64,000 nt of DNA from Novosphingobium sp. BW1 (GTDB taxonomy: Bacteria; Pseudomonadota; Alphaproteobacteria; Sphingomonadales; Sphingomonadaceae). Below the pieces are notes generated by a model. The model saw nothing but the letters and a program-made list of their open reading frames with translations, ran no database searches and was not told the origin of the DNA. The stretch spans positions 248,001-312,000 of the forward strand of contig NZ_VIRF01000058.1 of NCBI RefSeq assembly GCF_008107685.1, given 5' to 3'. A program made the translations under genes and the position numbers. Below, piece by piece: positions 44,905 to 53,325 of the stretch. Each line of letters begins with the position of its first letter. Position 1 is the first letter of the stretch.

Positions 44905-45762
44905 ATGGCAAATCCGATCTTCCGGGAGAAGCTGCGCGCGGGCGAGTTCTTTGCCGTTCCCGGCGTTCAGGACATGATTGCAGCCGTGATTGCCGACAAA
45001 GTCGGCTTCGATCTCGTCTATGGCACCGGCTACTGGCTGACCGCCTCGGCCTGGGGCCTCCCCGACGCCGGCATAGCGACCTACACCGAAATGAAGAACC
45101 GGATGGAAACGCTGGTTCGTACGAGCAAGGCCGGGGTCATCGCCGATGGCGACACCGGCTACGGCGGTTTGCTCAACGTCCACCACACGGTCAAGGGCTA
45201 CGAGGAAGCGGGCGTAACCGCGATCCAGCTTGAAGACCAGGAGTTTCCCAAGAAGTGTGGCCATACCCCGCACAAGCGGATCATCTCGGCCGACGACATG
45301 GTCGAGAAGATCAAGGTCGCGGTCGATGCGCGCCAGGACGAGAATTTCGTCATTATCGCGCGAACCGATGCGTACCAATCCGAGGGCATGGATGGCGTCA
45401 TGCGCCGCATGGAGGCTTATGCCTCTGCGGGCGCCGATGTCCTCTTCCCCGAGGCCCTGGCCACCAACGATGAAATCCGCATCGCCTGCCGTGACTTGCC
45501 CCTACCGGTCATGGCCAACATGTCGAACAGCTCGGGCGAGGCCATGCCCTCGGCAGAGACGCTGGCCGAACTAGGCCTTGCCTATGCCATCTACCCCTCG
45601 CTGATGGCGCTTGCCGCTTGCAGCGCTATGGAGAACGCGCTGCGCGGCCTTAAGGAACAGGGCACGGCCAATCCGGACGGGCTGTTCAGTTTCAAGGAAT
45701 TTTCCTCGTTGATCGGTTTCGACGAGGTCACTGCATTCGAGAAGAAGTGGGCGCAGATCTGA
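44905..45762 (+). CDS. Isocitrate lyase/PEP mutase superfamily lyase
   Basis: ATG at 44905 gives 285 residues. The metal site is in ADGDTGYGG. The loop LEDQEFPKKCGH carries the KKCGH catalytic cysteine of true C-C lyases (isocitrate, methylisocitrate and dimethylmalate lyases), not of PEP mutase or oxaloacetate decarboxylase. It probably splits a substituted malate to pyruvate or glyoxylate plus an acid. It overlaps the next gene by 1 nt. Confidence 0.88.
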   Translation: MANPIFREKLRAGEFFAVPGVQDMIAAVIADKVGFDLVYGTGYWLTASAWGLPDAGIATYTEMKNRMETLVRTSKAGVIADGDTGYGGLLNVHHTVKGYEEAGVTAIQLEDQEFPKKCGHTPHKRIISADDMVEKIKVAVDARQDENFVIIARTDAYQSEGMDGVMRRMEAYASAGADVLFPEALATNDEIRIACRDLPLPVMANMSNSSGEAMPSAETLAELGLAYAIYPSLMALAACSAMENALRGLKEQGTANPDGLFSFKEFSSLIGFDEVTAFEKKWAQI

Positions 45763-46901
45763 TGAGTAAGGAAACCCCTGTCGTGAACCGCCGCATTGCC
45801 GCTGCCGTGCTTTCAAGCTCGGGCGGCCATGCAAAGCCCTACGCGGACAGCGCGCCGCTGGACGTGAAGCCGATCGACCTCGCCGACCCCAAGCCCGGCG
45901 AAGTGCTCGTGCGGATCGATGCGGCGGGCATCTGCCATTCCGACCTTTCGGTCGTGAACGGCGACCGTCCGCGCCCGATGCCGATGGCGCTGGGCCATGA
46001 GGCTGCGGCCACCGTCCTCGCTCTCGGCGATCCCGAGGAGCCGGGCCTTGCCGTGGGCGACCGCTGCGTGCTCGTGTTCCTACCCTCCTGCGGCCAGTGC
46101 GAGCAATGCCTTTCGGGCGAGGGATACCTGTGCAGCGTGGGGGCAGCCGCCAATGGCAAGGGAGAACTGCTGCGCGGCGGCTCGCGTCTGTCCTGTGATG
46201 GTGAGACGATCCACCATCACCTGGGTTGCTCGGCCTTTGCCACGCAGGCCGTGGTCGACCGCCGTTCGCTGGTGAAGATCGATTCCGACATCTCGCCCGA
46301 AACCGCCGCTCTCTTTGGCTGCGCGGTCCTGACCGGCGTTGGCGCGGTGATGAACACAGCCCAGGTCCGCCCGGGCGAAAGCGTCACGATCTACGGTCTT
46401 GGTGGCGTCGGACTTTCGGCCCTGCTCGGTGCGCTCGCTGCCGGCGCACAGCCGGTCCATGCCATTGACCCTTCGCCCACCAAGCGCGCCCTGGCGCTCG
46501 AACTGGGGGCCGCATCGGCCAGTGCTCCGGGCGAAGACGAAGTGGCGATGGGTAGCGATGTCGTGATCGAAACGGTCGGCAAGGCCGCCGTCCTCGCCGC
46601 GGCCTATAATTCGGCTCGCCGCGGTGGGCGTATCGTCACCGTTGGCCTTCCCAACCCGGAAGAAGATCTCTCGATCAAAGCCGTCTCGCTCGTCGCCGAT
46701 GGCAAGACCCTTATGGGCAGCTACATGGGTTCGGCGATCCCGGCCCGTGATATCCCGCGCTACATCAAACTGTGGCGTGCAGGTCGACTGCCGATCGAAA
46801 AGCTCCTCACGTCTGTCGGTCCGCTCGAGGAAATCAACGAATCGATGGACAAGTTGGCGTCGGGCGAAGCTATCCGACAGGTGATCGTGCCCGCCTGGTA
46901 G
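45762..46901 (+). CDS. Zinc-dependent alcohol dehydrogenase (class III-like MDR)
   Basis: ATG at 45762 (TGATG overlap) gives 379 residues. Catalytic zinc ligands are in GICHSDLS and LGHEAAA, the structural zinc cysteines in CGQCEQCLSGEGYLC, and the NAD fold in YGLGGVGLSALLGAL. It oxidises an alcohol to an aldehyde; the ALDHs in the cluster are natural partners. It is the last gene of the hydantoinase operon. Confidence 0.92.
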   Translation: MSKETPVVNRRIAAAVLSSSGGHAKPYADSAPLDVKPIDLADPKPGEVLVRIDAAGICHSDLSVVNGDRPRPMPMALGHEAAATVLALGDPEEPGLAVGDRCVLVFLPSCGQCEQCLSGEGYLCSVGAAANGKGELLRGGSRLSCDGETIHHHLGCSAFATQAVVDRRSLVKIDSDISPETAALFGCAVLTGVGAVMNTAQVRPGESVTIYGLGGVGLSALLGALAAGAQPVHAIDPSPTKRALALELGAASASAPGEDEVAMGSDVVIETVGKAAVLAAAYNSARRGGRIVTVGLPNPEEDLSIKAVSLVADGKTLMGSYMGSAIPARDIPRYIKLWRAGRLPIEKLLTSVGPLEEINESMDKLASGEAIRQVIVPAW

Positions 46902-46946
46902 GCCCGCGCGATTATTAAGCTGACTCAAACTCAAGCCTTTCCATTC

Positions 46947-46979
46947 CGATAGGCGACTATCGCATCCGCCTATCGGATA
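46947..46979. promoter_or_regulatory. Two adjacent dyads upstream of the IclR regulator
   Basis: CGATAG-GCGA-CTATCG (46947-46962) is perfect. It is followed by CATCCG-CCTAT-CGGATA (46963-46979), a regulon dyad with one mismatch. They lie 80-112 bp before the regulator start, so autoregulation is likely. Confidence 0.6.
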
Positions 46980-47023
46980 AAAGCTTGATCTTTGCGGCCA
47001 TCTGTAATGGAATGGTCATTCTC

Positions 47024-47041
47024 CGGTTATCGCACGAACCG
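47024..47041. promoter_or_regulatory. Dyad CGGTT-N8-AACCG just upstream of the IclR gene
   Basis: Perfect 5-base arms flank ATCGCACG and end 17 bp before the TTG start. The central ATCGCAC resembles part of boxes bound by some PcaR-type IclR regulators; the resemblance is short. Confidence 0.4.
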
Positions 47042-47058
47042 ATCAGGGAGTTTGACCG

Positions 47059-47853
47059 TTGGAAAAAGGTGTCCCCATCCGCTCTATCACGCGCTCGATT
47101 TCAGCGCTGAAGGCGATCAACCGTCATGGTTCGCTCTCCATGATGGAAATCGCGAAGGCCGCGGACGTACCCTACCCCACTGCCTGCCGCATCGTGCAGA
47201 CCCTTCTCTATGAAGGTCTGATCGAACAAGAGCCGTCGCGCAAGCGCTATCGCCCAACCGCGCTGGTGCAGACGCTGGCCACCGGCTTCCAGCACGACGA
47301 CGAGCTGGTCCGCATCGCCCGCCCGCACATCGTCGGGCTGACCAAGCGCATTGGCTGGCCGGTTTCGATCGCCATTCGCGTGGGCCGCGAGATGATGCTG
47401 CGCGACAGCACGCACTCAAACTCGTCGCTCACTTTCGAGCACTACTATCCTGGCTTCACGCTACCTATCCTGGACAGCGCTTCGGGTAAGGTCTCGATGG
47501 CCTATGCGCCCGACGACGAGCGTGAGATGATCCTGCGCTTCATGCGCGTTTCGCAGGACATTGATCTCAACTACCTTGCGACCGCCGAAGTCAGCCTCAA
47601 TGTGGAGCGCATCCGCGCTGAAGGCTATGCGGTCCAGGGGCGCAACCACTTTAACCTGACGCCGGGCAAGACCTCGTCGGTGTCGGTGCCCATCTTCCGT
47701 AACGGCCATTACGAGGCGGCGCTCACCATGGTGTTCTTCGTCGCCGCCATGCGCCTTTCGCAAGCCCTCGAACTTTACCTCGACGACCTCAAGGGCACCG
47801 CGCAGGCAATCAGCCACGACCTGTCGAACCCGGTTCCGGGCGGCAACGCCTGA
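47059..47853 (+). CDS. IclR-family transcriptional regulator
   Basis: A TTG start is supported by CAGGGAG 8 nt upstream and gives 264 residues. The N-terminal winged helix (SISALKAINRHGSLSMMEIAK; PYPTACRIVQTLLYEGLI) is followed by the IclR effector domain (GFTLPILDSASGKVSMAYAP; SVSVPIFRNGHYEAALTMVF), closest in feel to MhpR-like regulators of aromatic catabolism. It is the only IclR gene among the TATCCG/CGGATA dyads and the best candidate for their regulator. Confidence 0.92.
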   Translation: MEKGVPIRSITRSISALKAINRHGSLSMMEIAKAADVPYPTACRIVQTLLYEGLIEQEPSRKRYRPTALVQTLATGFQHDDELVRIARPHIVGLTKRIGWPVSIAIRVGREMMLRDSTHSNSSLTFEHYYPGFTLPILDSASGKVSMAYAPDDEREMILRFMRVSQDIDLNYLATAEVSLNVERIRAEGYAVQGRNHFNLTPGKTSSVSVPIFRNGHYEAALTMVFFVAAMRLSQALELYLDDLKGTAQAISHDLSNPVPGGNA

Positions 47854-47889
47854 GGTGTCAGCCCCTCCCCCATTGATCGGATAGAAAAA

Positions 47890-47924
47890 GGGCCGGGAAA
47901 GCAATCTGCTTTCCCGACCCTTTT
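47890..47924. terminator. Bidirectional terminator between the IclR and ALDH genes
   Basis: GGGCCGGGAAAGCA, an ATC loop and TGCTTTCCCGACCC form a 14-bp stem with one mismatch. It is followed by TTTT on the plus strand and preceded by AAAAA, so it can serve both convergent genes. Confidence 0.88.
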
Positions 47925-47956
47925 GTTCATCTCGTCGGCATGATCGCGCGAAGCCT

Positions 47957-49465
47957 TTACAGCCGCGCGGTAACCGCCTTGGTCTCAAGGTAGGCATCGA
48001 GGCCTTCGTTGCCGAACTCCCGGCCCCACCCGGATTCGCCGTAGCCGCCGAAGGGAATGTTGGTGCCTACAGCGCCGTGGCAGTTGATCGAAACGTGCCC
48101 CGAACGGATGCGCTTGACCAGACGATGCGCGGTCGAAAGATCCTTCGTCCACACGCTGCCCGACAGGCCATAGGGCGTGTTGTTGGCGAGTGCGGCCAGC
48201 TCATCCAGATCGGTAGTTGCAACCTTCTGGATCGCCATGACCGGCCCGAAGATCTCCTCGCGCGTCACGGCCATGTCGGGAGTGCAGTCAGTGAAGATGG
48301 TGGGACGGATGAAGTTACCCGGACGGTGAAGCTTCTCGCCACCTGCCACGAGCGTCGCGCCCGCCGCCTTCGCGCCCTCGATGTAGCCCATGACCTTGGC
48401 GCTGTGCGCGTCCGAGATCATCGGCCCCTGCATCGAGCCCATGTCGAGGCCGTGACCCAGCGTCATGGAGTTCGCGAAACCGGCGAGGCCCTCGACCAGT
48501 TGGTCGTGGATGCTCTCGTGCACGAAGATGCGCGTGCCGGCCATGCAGTTCTGGCCCTGCAGGAAGAAGGTCGCCATCGAAACGCCGGGAATGGCAAGTT
48601 CAAGGTCGGCGTCGGGCATGACCATGACCGGGCTCTTGCCGCCCAGCTCCAGGCTCACGCGTTTAAGGTTGCCCATCGAAGCCGCGATGATCCGCTTGCC
48701 GGTCGCGGTCGATCCGGTGAACGATATCTTGTCGACGCCGGGATGCTCGGAGAGCGCCGCGCCTGCATCCTGACCAAGCCCGTTGACGATGTTAACCACG
48801 CCTTCGGGGAAACCGGCATCGCAGATCATCTGGCCCAGCGCGAGGACCGAGAGCGGGGTCATTTCCGAAGGCTTGACCACGATCGTGCAGCCCGCGGCCA
48901 GTGCCGGTGCCATCTTGAGGATCGCGGTCGAAAGCGGCACGTTCCACGGCACGATCTGGCCTGCCACGCCCACGGGTTCCCGAAGCGTGTAGGTCAGCGC
49001 TTCGGTCTCGTCGGCGATGTGACGCGGCGGGGCAATGGTAGTGCCCTCAATGCGCATGATGGCACCGGCGTAGTAGTCGATCATCTCGACCACGTTCGAG
49101 GTGGTCAGCCCCGCGATGAAACGCGGCATGCCGTTGTCGAGAATGTCGAGCTCGGTGAGGAGTGTCGCGGTCTCTTCCATGATCCGGGCCAGCTTGTGCA
49201 GGATCGCGGTGCGCGCCGCGACCGTCATGCGCCCCCAGCTGCCGTCAAAGGCCTTGCGCGCGGCGGCCACGGCCTTGTCGACCTCAGCCTTGCCGCCGGT
49301 CTGGAAGGAGGTCAGCGCCAGGCCCGTCGCCGGGTCCAGCGTCTCCATCTCACCACTGCCCTCGACCCACTCGCCGCCGATCAGCAGCTTGTGGGTCTGA
49401 CCGAGGAATGCCTCGGTCTCGGGCGCAATGGCGTGACCGTCAAAACGGGTTACCTGGGTCATCAT
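47957..49465 (-). CDS. Aldehyde dehydrogenase, copy 2
   Basis: The 502 residues have catalytic Cys in QGQNCMAGTR, Glu in LELGGKSPVM, VPWNVPL and FTGSTATGK. It overlaps the flavin monooxygenase stop by 4 nt and is the last gene of a minus-strand operon starting at 51581. It is similar in plan to copy 1 at 39077 but clearly a separate gene. Confidence 0.92.
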   Translation of the reverse strand: MMTQVTRFDGHAIAPETEAFLGQTHKLLIGGEWVEGSGEMETLDPATGLALTSFQTGGKAEVDKAVAAARKAFDGSWGRMTVAARTAILHKLARIMEETATLLTELDILDNGMPRFIAGLTTSNVVEMIDYYAGAIMRIEGTTIAPPRHIADETEALTYTLREPVGVAGQIVPWNVPLSTAILKMAPALAAGCTIVVKPSEMTPLSVLALGQMICDAGFPEGVVNIVNGLGQDAGAALSEHPGVDKISFTGSTATGKRIIAASMGNLKRVSLELGGKSPVMVMPDADLELAIPGVSMATFFLQGQNCMAGTRIFVHESIHDQLVEGLAGFANSMTLGHGLDMGSMQGPMISDAHSAKVMGYIEGAKAAGATLVAGGEKLHRPGNFIRPTIFTDCTPDMAVTREEIFGPVMAIQKVATTDLDELAALANNTPYGLSGSVWTKDLSTAHRLVKRIRSGHVSINCHGAVGTNIPFGGYGESGWGREFGNEGLDAYLETKAVTARL

Positions 49466-50613
49466 ACCTCCACCGTGCGCGGATCGTACTCGAACAGGCC
49501 GAGCGATTCCTCGTCCTTCATCTCGCCAAGGCCGAACAGCGAGGTGTCCTGGCCCTGCATGCGATCAGCGTTGTTGTTCGATTCGCCCTGGATGAAGGTT
49601 GCGCGTTCATGGCGGGCATCCTGGTAGCGCTTGAGGCCTTCGGCAATGGTGTCCGATGACTTGAGGGCGCGGGCGAGGACAACCGCGTCCTCGACGCCGC
49701 AGGCCGCGCCGTGGCCTAGAAACGGCGTCATGGCGTGGGCCGCATCACCGATCAGGGTGACGTTGTCGTCGATGATCCAGCTGTCGAGCGCGGTGCGCGC
49801 GTTGAGCGCCCACTTGTACATCGGCTGCTGACAGGCCGCATCGATCAGGCGCTGCGCATCGCCGCACCATCCTTGGTAGACCTTGCGGATTTCCTCGGGA
49901 TCGACAGGCGTCGTCCAGCCATCGTCGGTCCAGCCTTCCTGACGCGCGAAGAACACCAGGTTCATCGCCTCGTAGTTGCGGATGTTGTAGCGTGTGATCA
50001 TCGCGCCCGGACCGATGATGATGCCCGGGAAGTCCGAGAGATCCTTGATGTCGTCGGTCACCGGAACCAGCGTGCGCCAGGCGACGTGCCCGGTGAAGTG
50101 CGGCTCCTTGGGGTCGAAGCGCTCGCGGATGACCGACTTCACACCGTCGGCACCGATCAGCAGGTCACCGCTGGCGGTGGTGCCATCGGCGAGCGTGACC
50201 GTAGTGCCCTCGCTCGAGACGACAGGCGCGCCGCAGCGCAGGTCCACACCGGATTTGCGGGCCGCATCGGTCAGGACCTCATGAAGGTCGGCACGGTGGA
50301 TGGTGATGTATGGCGCACCGTACTTGTCCATCTGGCCGGTGCGGTCCTTCTCGACGAGCGTGCGCCCGTCTTCCCAATGCTGGATGCGTTGGCGGGCTGG
50401 CTCGACACCAGCCTTGGTCGCCGCCTCGCAGGCGCCGATGAAATCGAGGCCCTTCATGGCGTTGGGCGAAAGCGTAACGCCTGCGCCGATTTCACCGAAC
50501 TCGGGCGCGCTTTCGAGCAGGGTCACCGCGAAGCCCTGCTGGGCAATCGCGGCGGCCGCGGTCATGCCGGCGATACCACCGCCGACAATCAGGATCTTCT
50601 CAGGACGGCTCAT
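49462..50613 (-). CDS. Group A flavin monooxygenase (salicylate/6-hydroxynicotinate hydroxylase type)
   Basis: The 383-residue FAD monooxygenase has ILIVGGGIAGMTAAAAIAQ, GADGVKSVIRERFDP and LIGDAAHAMTPFLGHGAACG. This subgroup includes salicylate 1-monooxygenase and NicC, which hydroxylate (decarboxylating) a ring bearing a carboxylate. It is operonic with a PuuE-like hydrolase and ALDH copy 2, consistent with ring oxidation then opening. Confidence 0.9.
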   Translation of the reverse strand: MSRPEKILIVGGGIAGMTAAAAIAQQGFAVTLLESAPEFGEIGAGVTLSPNAMKGLDFIGACEAATKAGVEPARQRIQHWEDGRTLVEKDRTGQMDKYGAPYITIHRADLHEVLTDAARKSGVDLRCGAPVVSSEGTTVTLADGTTASGDLLIGADGVKSVIRERFDPKEPHFTGHVAWRTLVPVTDDIKDLSDFPGIIIGPGAMITRYNIRNYEAMNLVFFARQEGWTDDGWTTPVDPEEIRKVYQGWCGDAQRLIDAACQQPMYKWALNARTALDSWIIDDNVTLIGDAAHAMTPFLGHGAACGVEDAVVLARALKSSDTIAEGLKRYQDARHERATFIQGESNNNADRMQGQDTSLFGLGEMKDEESLGLFEYDPRTVEV

Positions 50614-50621
50614 GGGTCTTC

Positions 50622-51581
50622 TTACCCTTCCAGCTGGCCGGGGATGTGGCTCTCGTGGTTTTCGAGATACCAGGCGGCGATTTCCTCACGGGTGGCCCAC
50701 CAGACGCCCGGAAGCGACTTGGCGTGCTCGATGAATTCACGCAGCGCGCGCACGCGGTGGGCGCGGCCCGAGACGTGCGGGTGCAGGCCCAGGTTCATGA
50801 TGCGGCCGGTCTTCTCACCCTCGGCGTAGAGCACGTCGAGTTCCTCGATGAGGGCATCGCGGTACTGATCGGTGGTGAAATTCTTACGCGTAATGAAGGT
50901 AAAGTCGTTGATTTCGTTCGAATAAGGGACCGAGACGATCGGACCATTGGGGGTGCGCAGCAAGTAGGGCTGATCATCGTTCATGATGTCGCAGTAGAAG
51001 GTGCAGCCCTGCTCGGCGAGAATGTCGGCGGTCTGCAGCGTGCCGCGCAGCGAGGACGACAGCCAGCCCTTGGACTTGCGACCGGTGTACTTCTCGAACT
51101 GGGCGAGGCTGCGCATGATGATGTCGCGCTCGGTTTCGGGGTCGTGGGCGAAGTTGGTGAGAAGCTCACCCTGCTCCCAGTTGTGGGTGAGGAGCTCCCA
51201 GCCACGCTCAAGGACAGCGTCGGTCATTGCCTTGCGGCGCTCGAAGGTGACTGCGTTGGTGGTGCAGCTCGCCTTCACGCCCAGCTCGTCGAACAGGTCG
51301 AACAGGCGCCAGATACCGACGCGCTGGCCGTACTCGCGCCAGGAGAAGTTGGGAAAGTCGGGCGTGTTGCCCGGCAGGATGTCGGGAAGGATCGCCGGAC
51401 CGCCTGCGTAGTAGGGCTTGTCGGTATCCTTGGTGAGATCCCAGGTTTCCAGATTGAACGTCAGGATCAGGGCCACGCGCGCGCCGTTGGGCCACTTGAG
51501 TGGCTTGCGCTGCGGAAGGGGGACGTAATCATATTCCATGGGGCTAATCTCACTTGCAACGTATTGAGAGACAGGGACCAT
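50622..51581 (-). CDS. PuuE-type NodB-fold hydrolase, copy 3
   Basis: ATG at 51581 has GGAGGGG 9 nt upstream and gives 319 residues; ATG at 51539 (MEYDYVPLPQ) is an alternative. Landmarks align with copies 1 and 2: ILTFNLETWDL, LLTHNWEQGELL, KGWLSSSLRGT and CDIMNDDQPYL. The NodB HxxxH is not seen. It probably hydrolyses a cyclic amide, imide or ureide. It heads the minus-strand operon under the perfect regulon dyad. Confidence 0.8.
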   Translation of the reverse strand: MVPVSQYVASEISPMEYDYVPLPQRKPLKWPNGARVALILTFNLETWDLTKDTDKPYYAGGPAILPDILPGNTPDFPNFSWREYGQRVGIWRLFDLFDELGVKASCTTNAVTFERRKAMTDAVLERGWELLTHNWEQGELLTNFAHDPETERDIIMRSLAQFEKYTGRKSKGWLSSSLRGTLQTADILAEQGCTFYCDIMNDDQPYLLRTPNGPIVSVPYSNEINDFTFITRKNFTTDQYRDALIEELDVLYAEGEKTGRIMNLGLHPHVSGRAHRVRALREFIEHAKSLPGVWWATREEIAAWYLENHESHIPGQLEG

Positions 51582-51616
51582 ATTTCGGTGCCCCTCCCCC
51601 ACTCTTTCCAAACGAA

Positions 51617-51633
51617 TATCCGACTTACGGATA
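51617..51633. promoter_or_regulatory. Perfect regulon dyad TATCCG-ACTTA-CGGATA
   Basis: Both 6-base arms match exactly, and the dyad ends 36 bp upstream of the PuuE copy 3 start. This is the reference copy for the motif repeated from 15338 to 62937. Confidence 0.78.
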
Positions 51634-51651
51634 GGCGTGATCGCCTGCCGG

Positions 51652-53106
51652 TCAGACTCCGAGAACTTCGAGCACCGCCCTTTCGGCACTTTCCATCGCG
51701 CCTTCAAGGCCGCGCGCGCTCGTGGCGAGGTGTTCGCCACAGAAGTACATGTTGCCCGCGGGCTGTGCCATGTCGTTGACCCAGGTCGACTGGCCCGGCG
51801 CGAGGTACGAGACATCGCCGCCGTTGAAGCGCTCCTTGGCCCACGAGAAATAGGTGTGTGCCTTTACCTTACCCTTCGCGGCGGGCCGTAGCTGCTCGAT
51901 GCGCCGTACGATCATCTGCTTGACCGACTCGGGGTCCATCCGGTCCCAATATAGGGCCAGGTTGCCCCGCGCCTGGACAATGAATCCGGTAATCTCGTTG
52001 GGATCCTCGCCGTAGCGCTGGGGCATGACGTTCCCGAGGAGACCATCGGTCCACATGCCCGGCGCCAGCCCGTCTTCTTCCCAGAACGGGCTCTCGGCGG
52101 TGATGAAGGCCATCGAGATGGGTTGGTAGCTAAGCTGAGCGACCGCTTCGGCCTGCACGCCGTTGAGCGCGGGCTCAATCTTGACGTTGCGCAGCGCAGA
52201 GAGAGGCAGCGAGCAGATGACCTTTGGTGCGGTGAAGCGCGAGCCATCCGCGCAGAACACAGTAGTGCCCGCGTCCTCCTGAACAATACCAAGGACTTCG
52301 CGCCCCAGTAGGATATCGCCCTTGATCTGCTCGGCGAGCGCGATCGGCAGCTTCTGGTTGCCGCCCTTTACTGCCAGCGATTCCATGCCTGCGGCCATCA
52401 TCGTCTTGATGAAACCGTCGTTGAATTCCATCATCAGCGACGACGTGCCGTAGGCATTGATGCCATAGTACGGCGCCAGATCGTTGGCGAGGTGGATCGC
52501 GGCGTCCGAGAGGCCCTGCCCCTTGAGGAATTCGTGAAGCGAGACGTCGAGCGCGGCGTTGGCCGGATCGCTCCAGCGCGTCCAATCGTCCAGCCTGCCA
52601 TTCTGCGCTACGAGCATGCCTACGAGTTCTCCCGGCATCACGCTCTTGTATTGCTCGGGGAAGGGATTGGCCGGGAAACGGGCCCATTCCTCGCGCGTCA
52701 TCGCGGTATTCCCGATGTAGACCTGCGAAGGCGGACCGATGCGGTAGCGGGCCCCGACTTCCTGTAATTCGACACCTGCGCGCTGGGCTGCATCGATGCC
52801 GCGGCCATATCCGGCCGCCATCGAGTTGAATCCCATTTCCGGGTAACCGGGCTGGTCCATCAGGGTTAGAATGCGTCCGCCCACGCGCTCGCGCGCCTCG
52901 AGGATCGTCACCCTCACGCCCATTTCCTCAAGGAGGTGCGCCGAATGGAGACCCGAGATGCCCGCCCCCAGGATCAGCACGTCGGGCTGACCGGCCGAAG
53001 CAGAGGCTTTCTTGGTCGGAGCCGCCTGCGCGAAGCGTGCTCCCGTCATGGCGCCAAGGCCCACGGCCGAGGCCCCCAGCGCGAACTTGCGGCGATCAAA
53101 TCCCAT
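51652..53106 (-). CDS. Tat-exported flavin amine oxidase (NicA2/Pnao-like family)
   Basis: ATG at 53106 gives 484 residues starting with a Tat signal (FDRRKFALGASAVGLGAM). The amine-oxidase FAD motif is LILGAGISGLHSAHLLEEMG, then EARERVGGRILT; the C-terminal FAD segment is GNMYFCGEHLATSARGLEGAMESAERA. Nicotine oxidase NicA2 has a similar length and Tat signal, but this superfamily is broad. It probably oxidises a C-N bond in the periplasm, delivering the first or second step. Confidence 0.87.
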   Translation of the reverse strand: MGFDRRKFALGASAVGLGAMTGARFAQAAPTKKASASAGQPDVLILGAGISGLHSAHLLEEMGVRVTILEARERVGGRILTLMDQPGYPEMGFNSMAAGYGRGIDAAQRAGVELQEVGARYRIGPPSQVYIGNTAMTREEWARFPANPFPEQYKSVMPGELVGMLVAQNGRLDDWTRWSDPANAALDVSLHEFLKGQGLSDAAIHLANDLAPYYGINAYGTSSLMMEFNDGFIKTMMAAGMESLAVKGGNQKLPIALAEQIKGDILLGREVLGIVQEDAGTTVFCADGSRFTAPKVICSLPLSALRNVKIEPALNGVQAEAVAQLSYQPISMAFITAESPFWEEDGLAPGMWTDGLLGNVMPQRYGEDPNEITGFIVQARGNLALYWDRMDPESVKQMIVRRIEQLRPAAKGKVKAHTYFSWAKERFNGGDVSYLAPGQSTWVNDMAQPAGNMYFCGEHLATSARGLEGAMESAERAVLEVLGV

Positions 53107-53220
53107 GAGAACCCCATACTCCTTGTTTGTCTGGACGCGCCGGGCGCAGGTACAGGCAGCCATCATTTATGGGCTCCTTTCTAATGCTCTCGGACACGGC
53201 TCGAAAGGACGTCCATTGGC

Positions 53221-53237
53221 TCACCACCTGTCGGATA
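53221..53237. promoter_or_regulatory. Regulon half-dyad: TCACCA-CCTGT-CGGATA
   Basis: Only the right arm is perfect. It lies 88 bp upstream of the alpha/beta hydrolase and resembles the copy at 56165 (both contain CCACCT then CGGATAA). Confidence 0.42.
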
Positions 53238-53325
53238 AGTTTTCGAGATCATGCGTTGCGTAAGCCCCCCACGATAGGCATGCCCAAATACGAAATCCCG
53301 TCGACAAGCCGAGGAAGCACACACG

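Noticed and set aside
47878..47883. CGGATA half-site after the IclR gene
   Set aside because: It has no matching left arm and lies between a stop codon and a terminator, so it is probably chance.
48077..49627. 516-residue open frame antisense to ALDH copy 2
   Set aside because: Arg/His-rich shadow of a gene with Cys and Glu active-site motifs.
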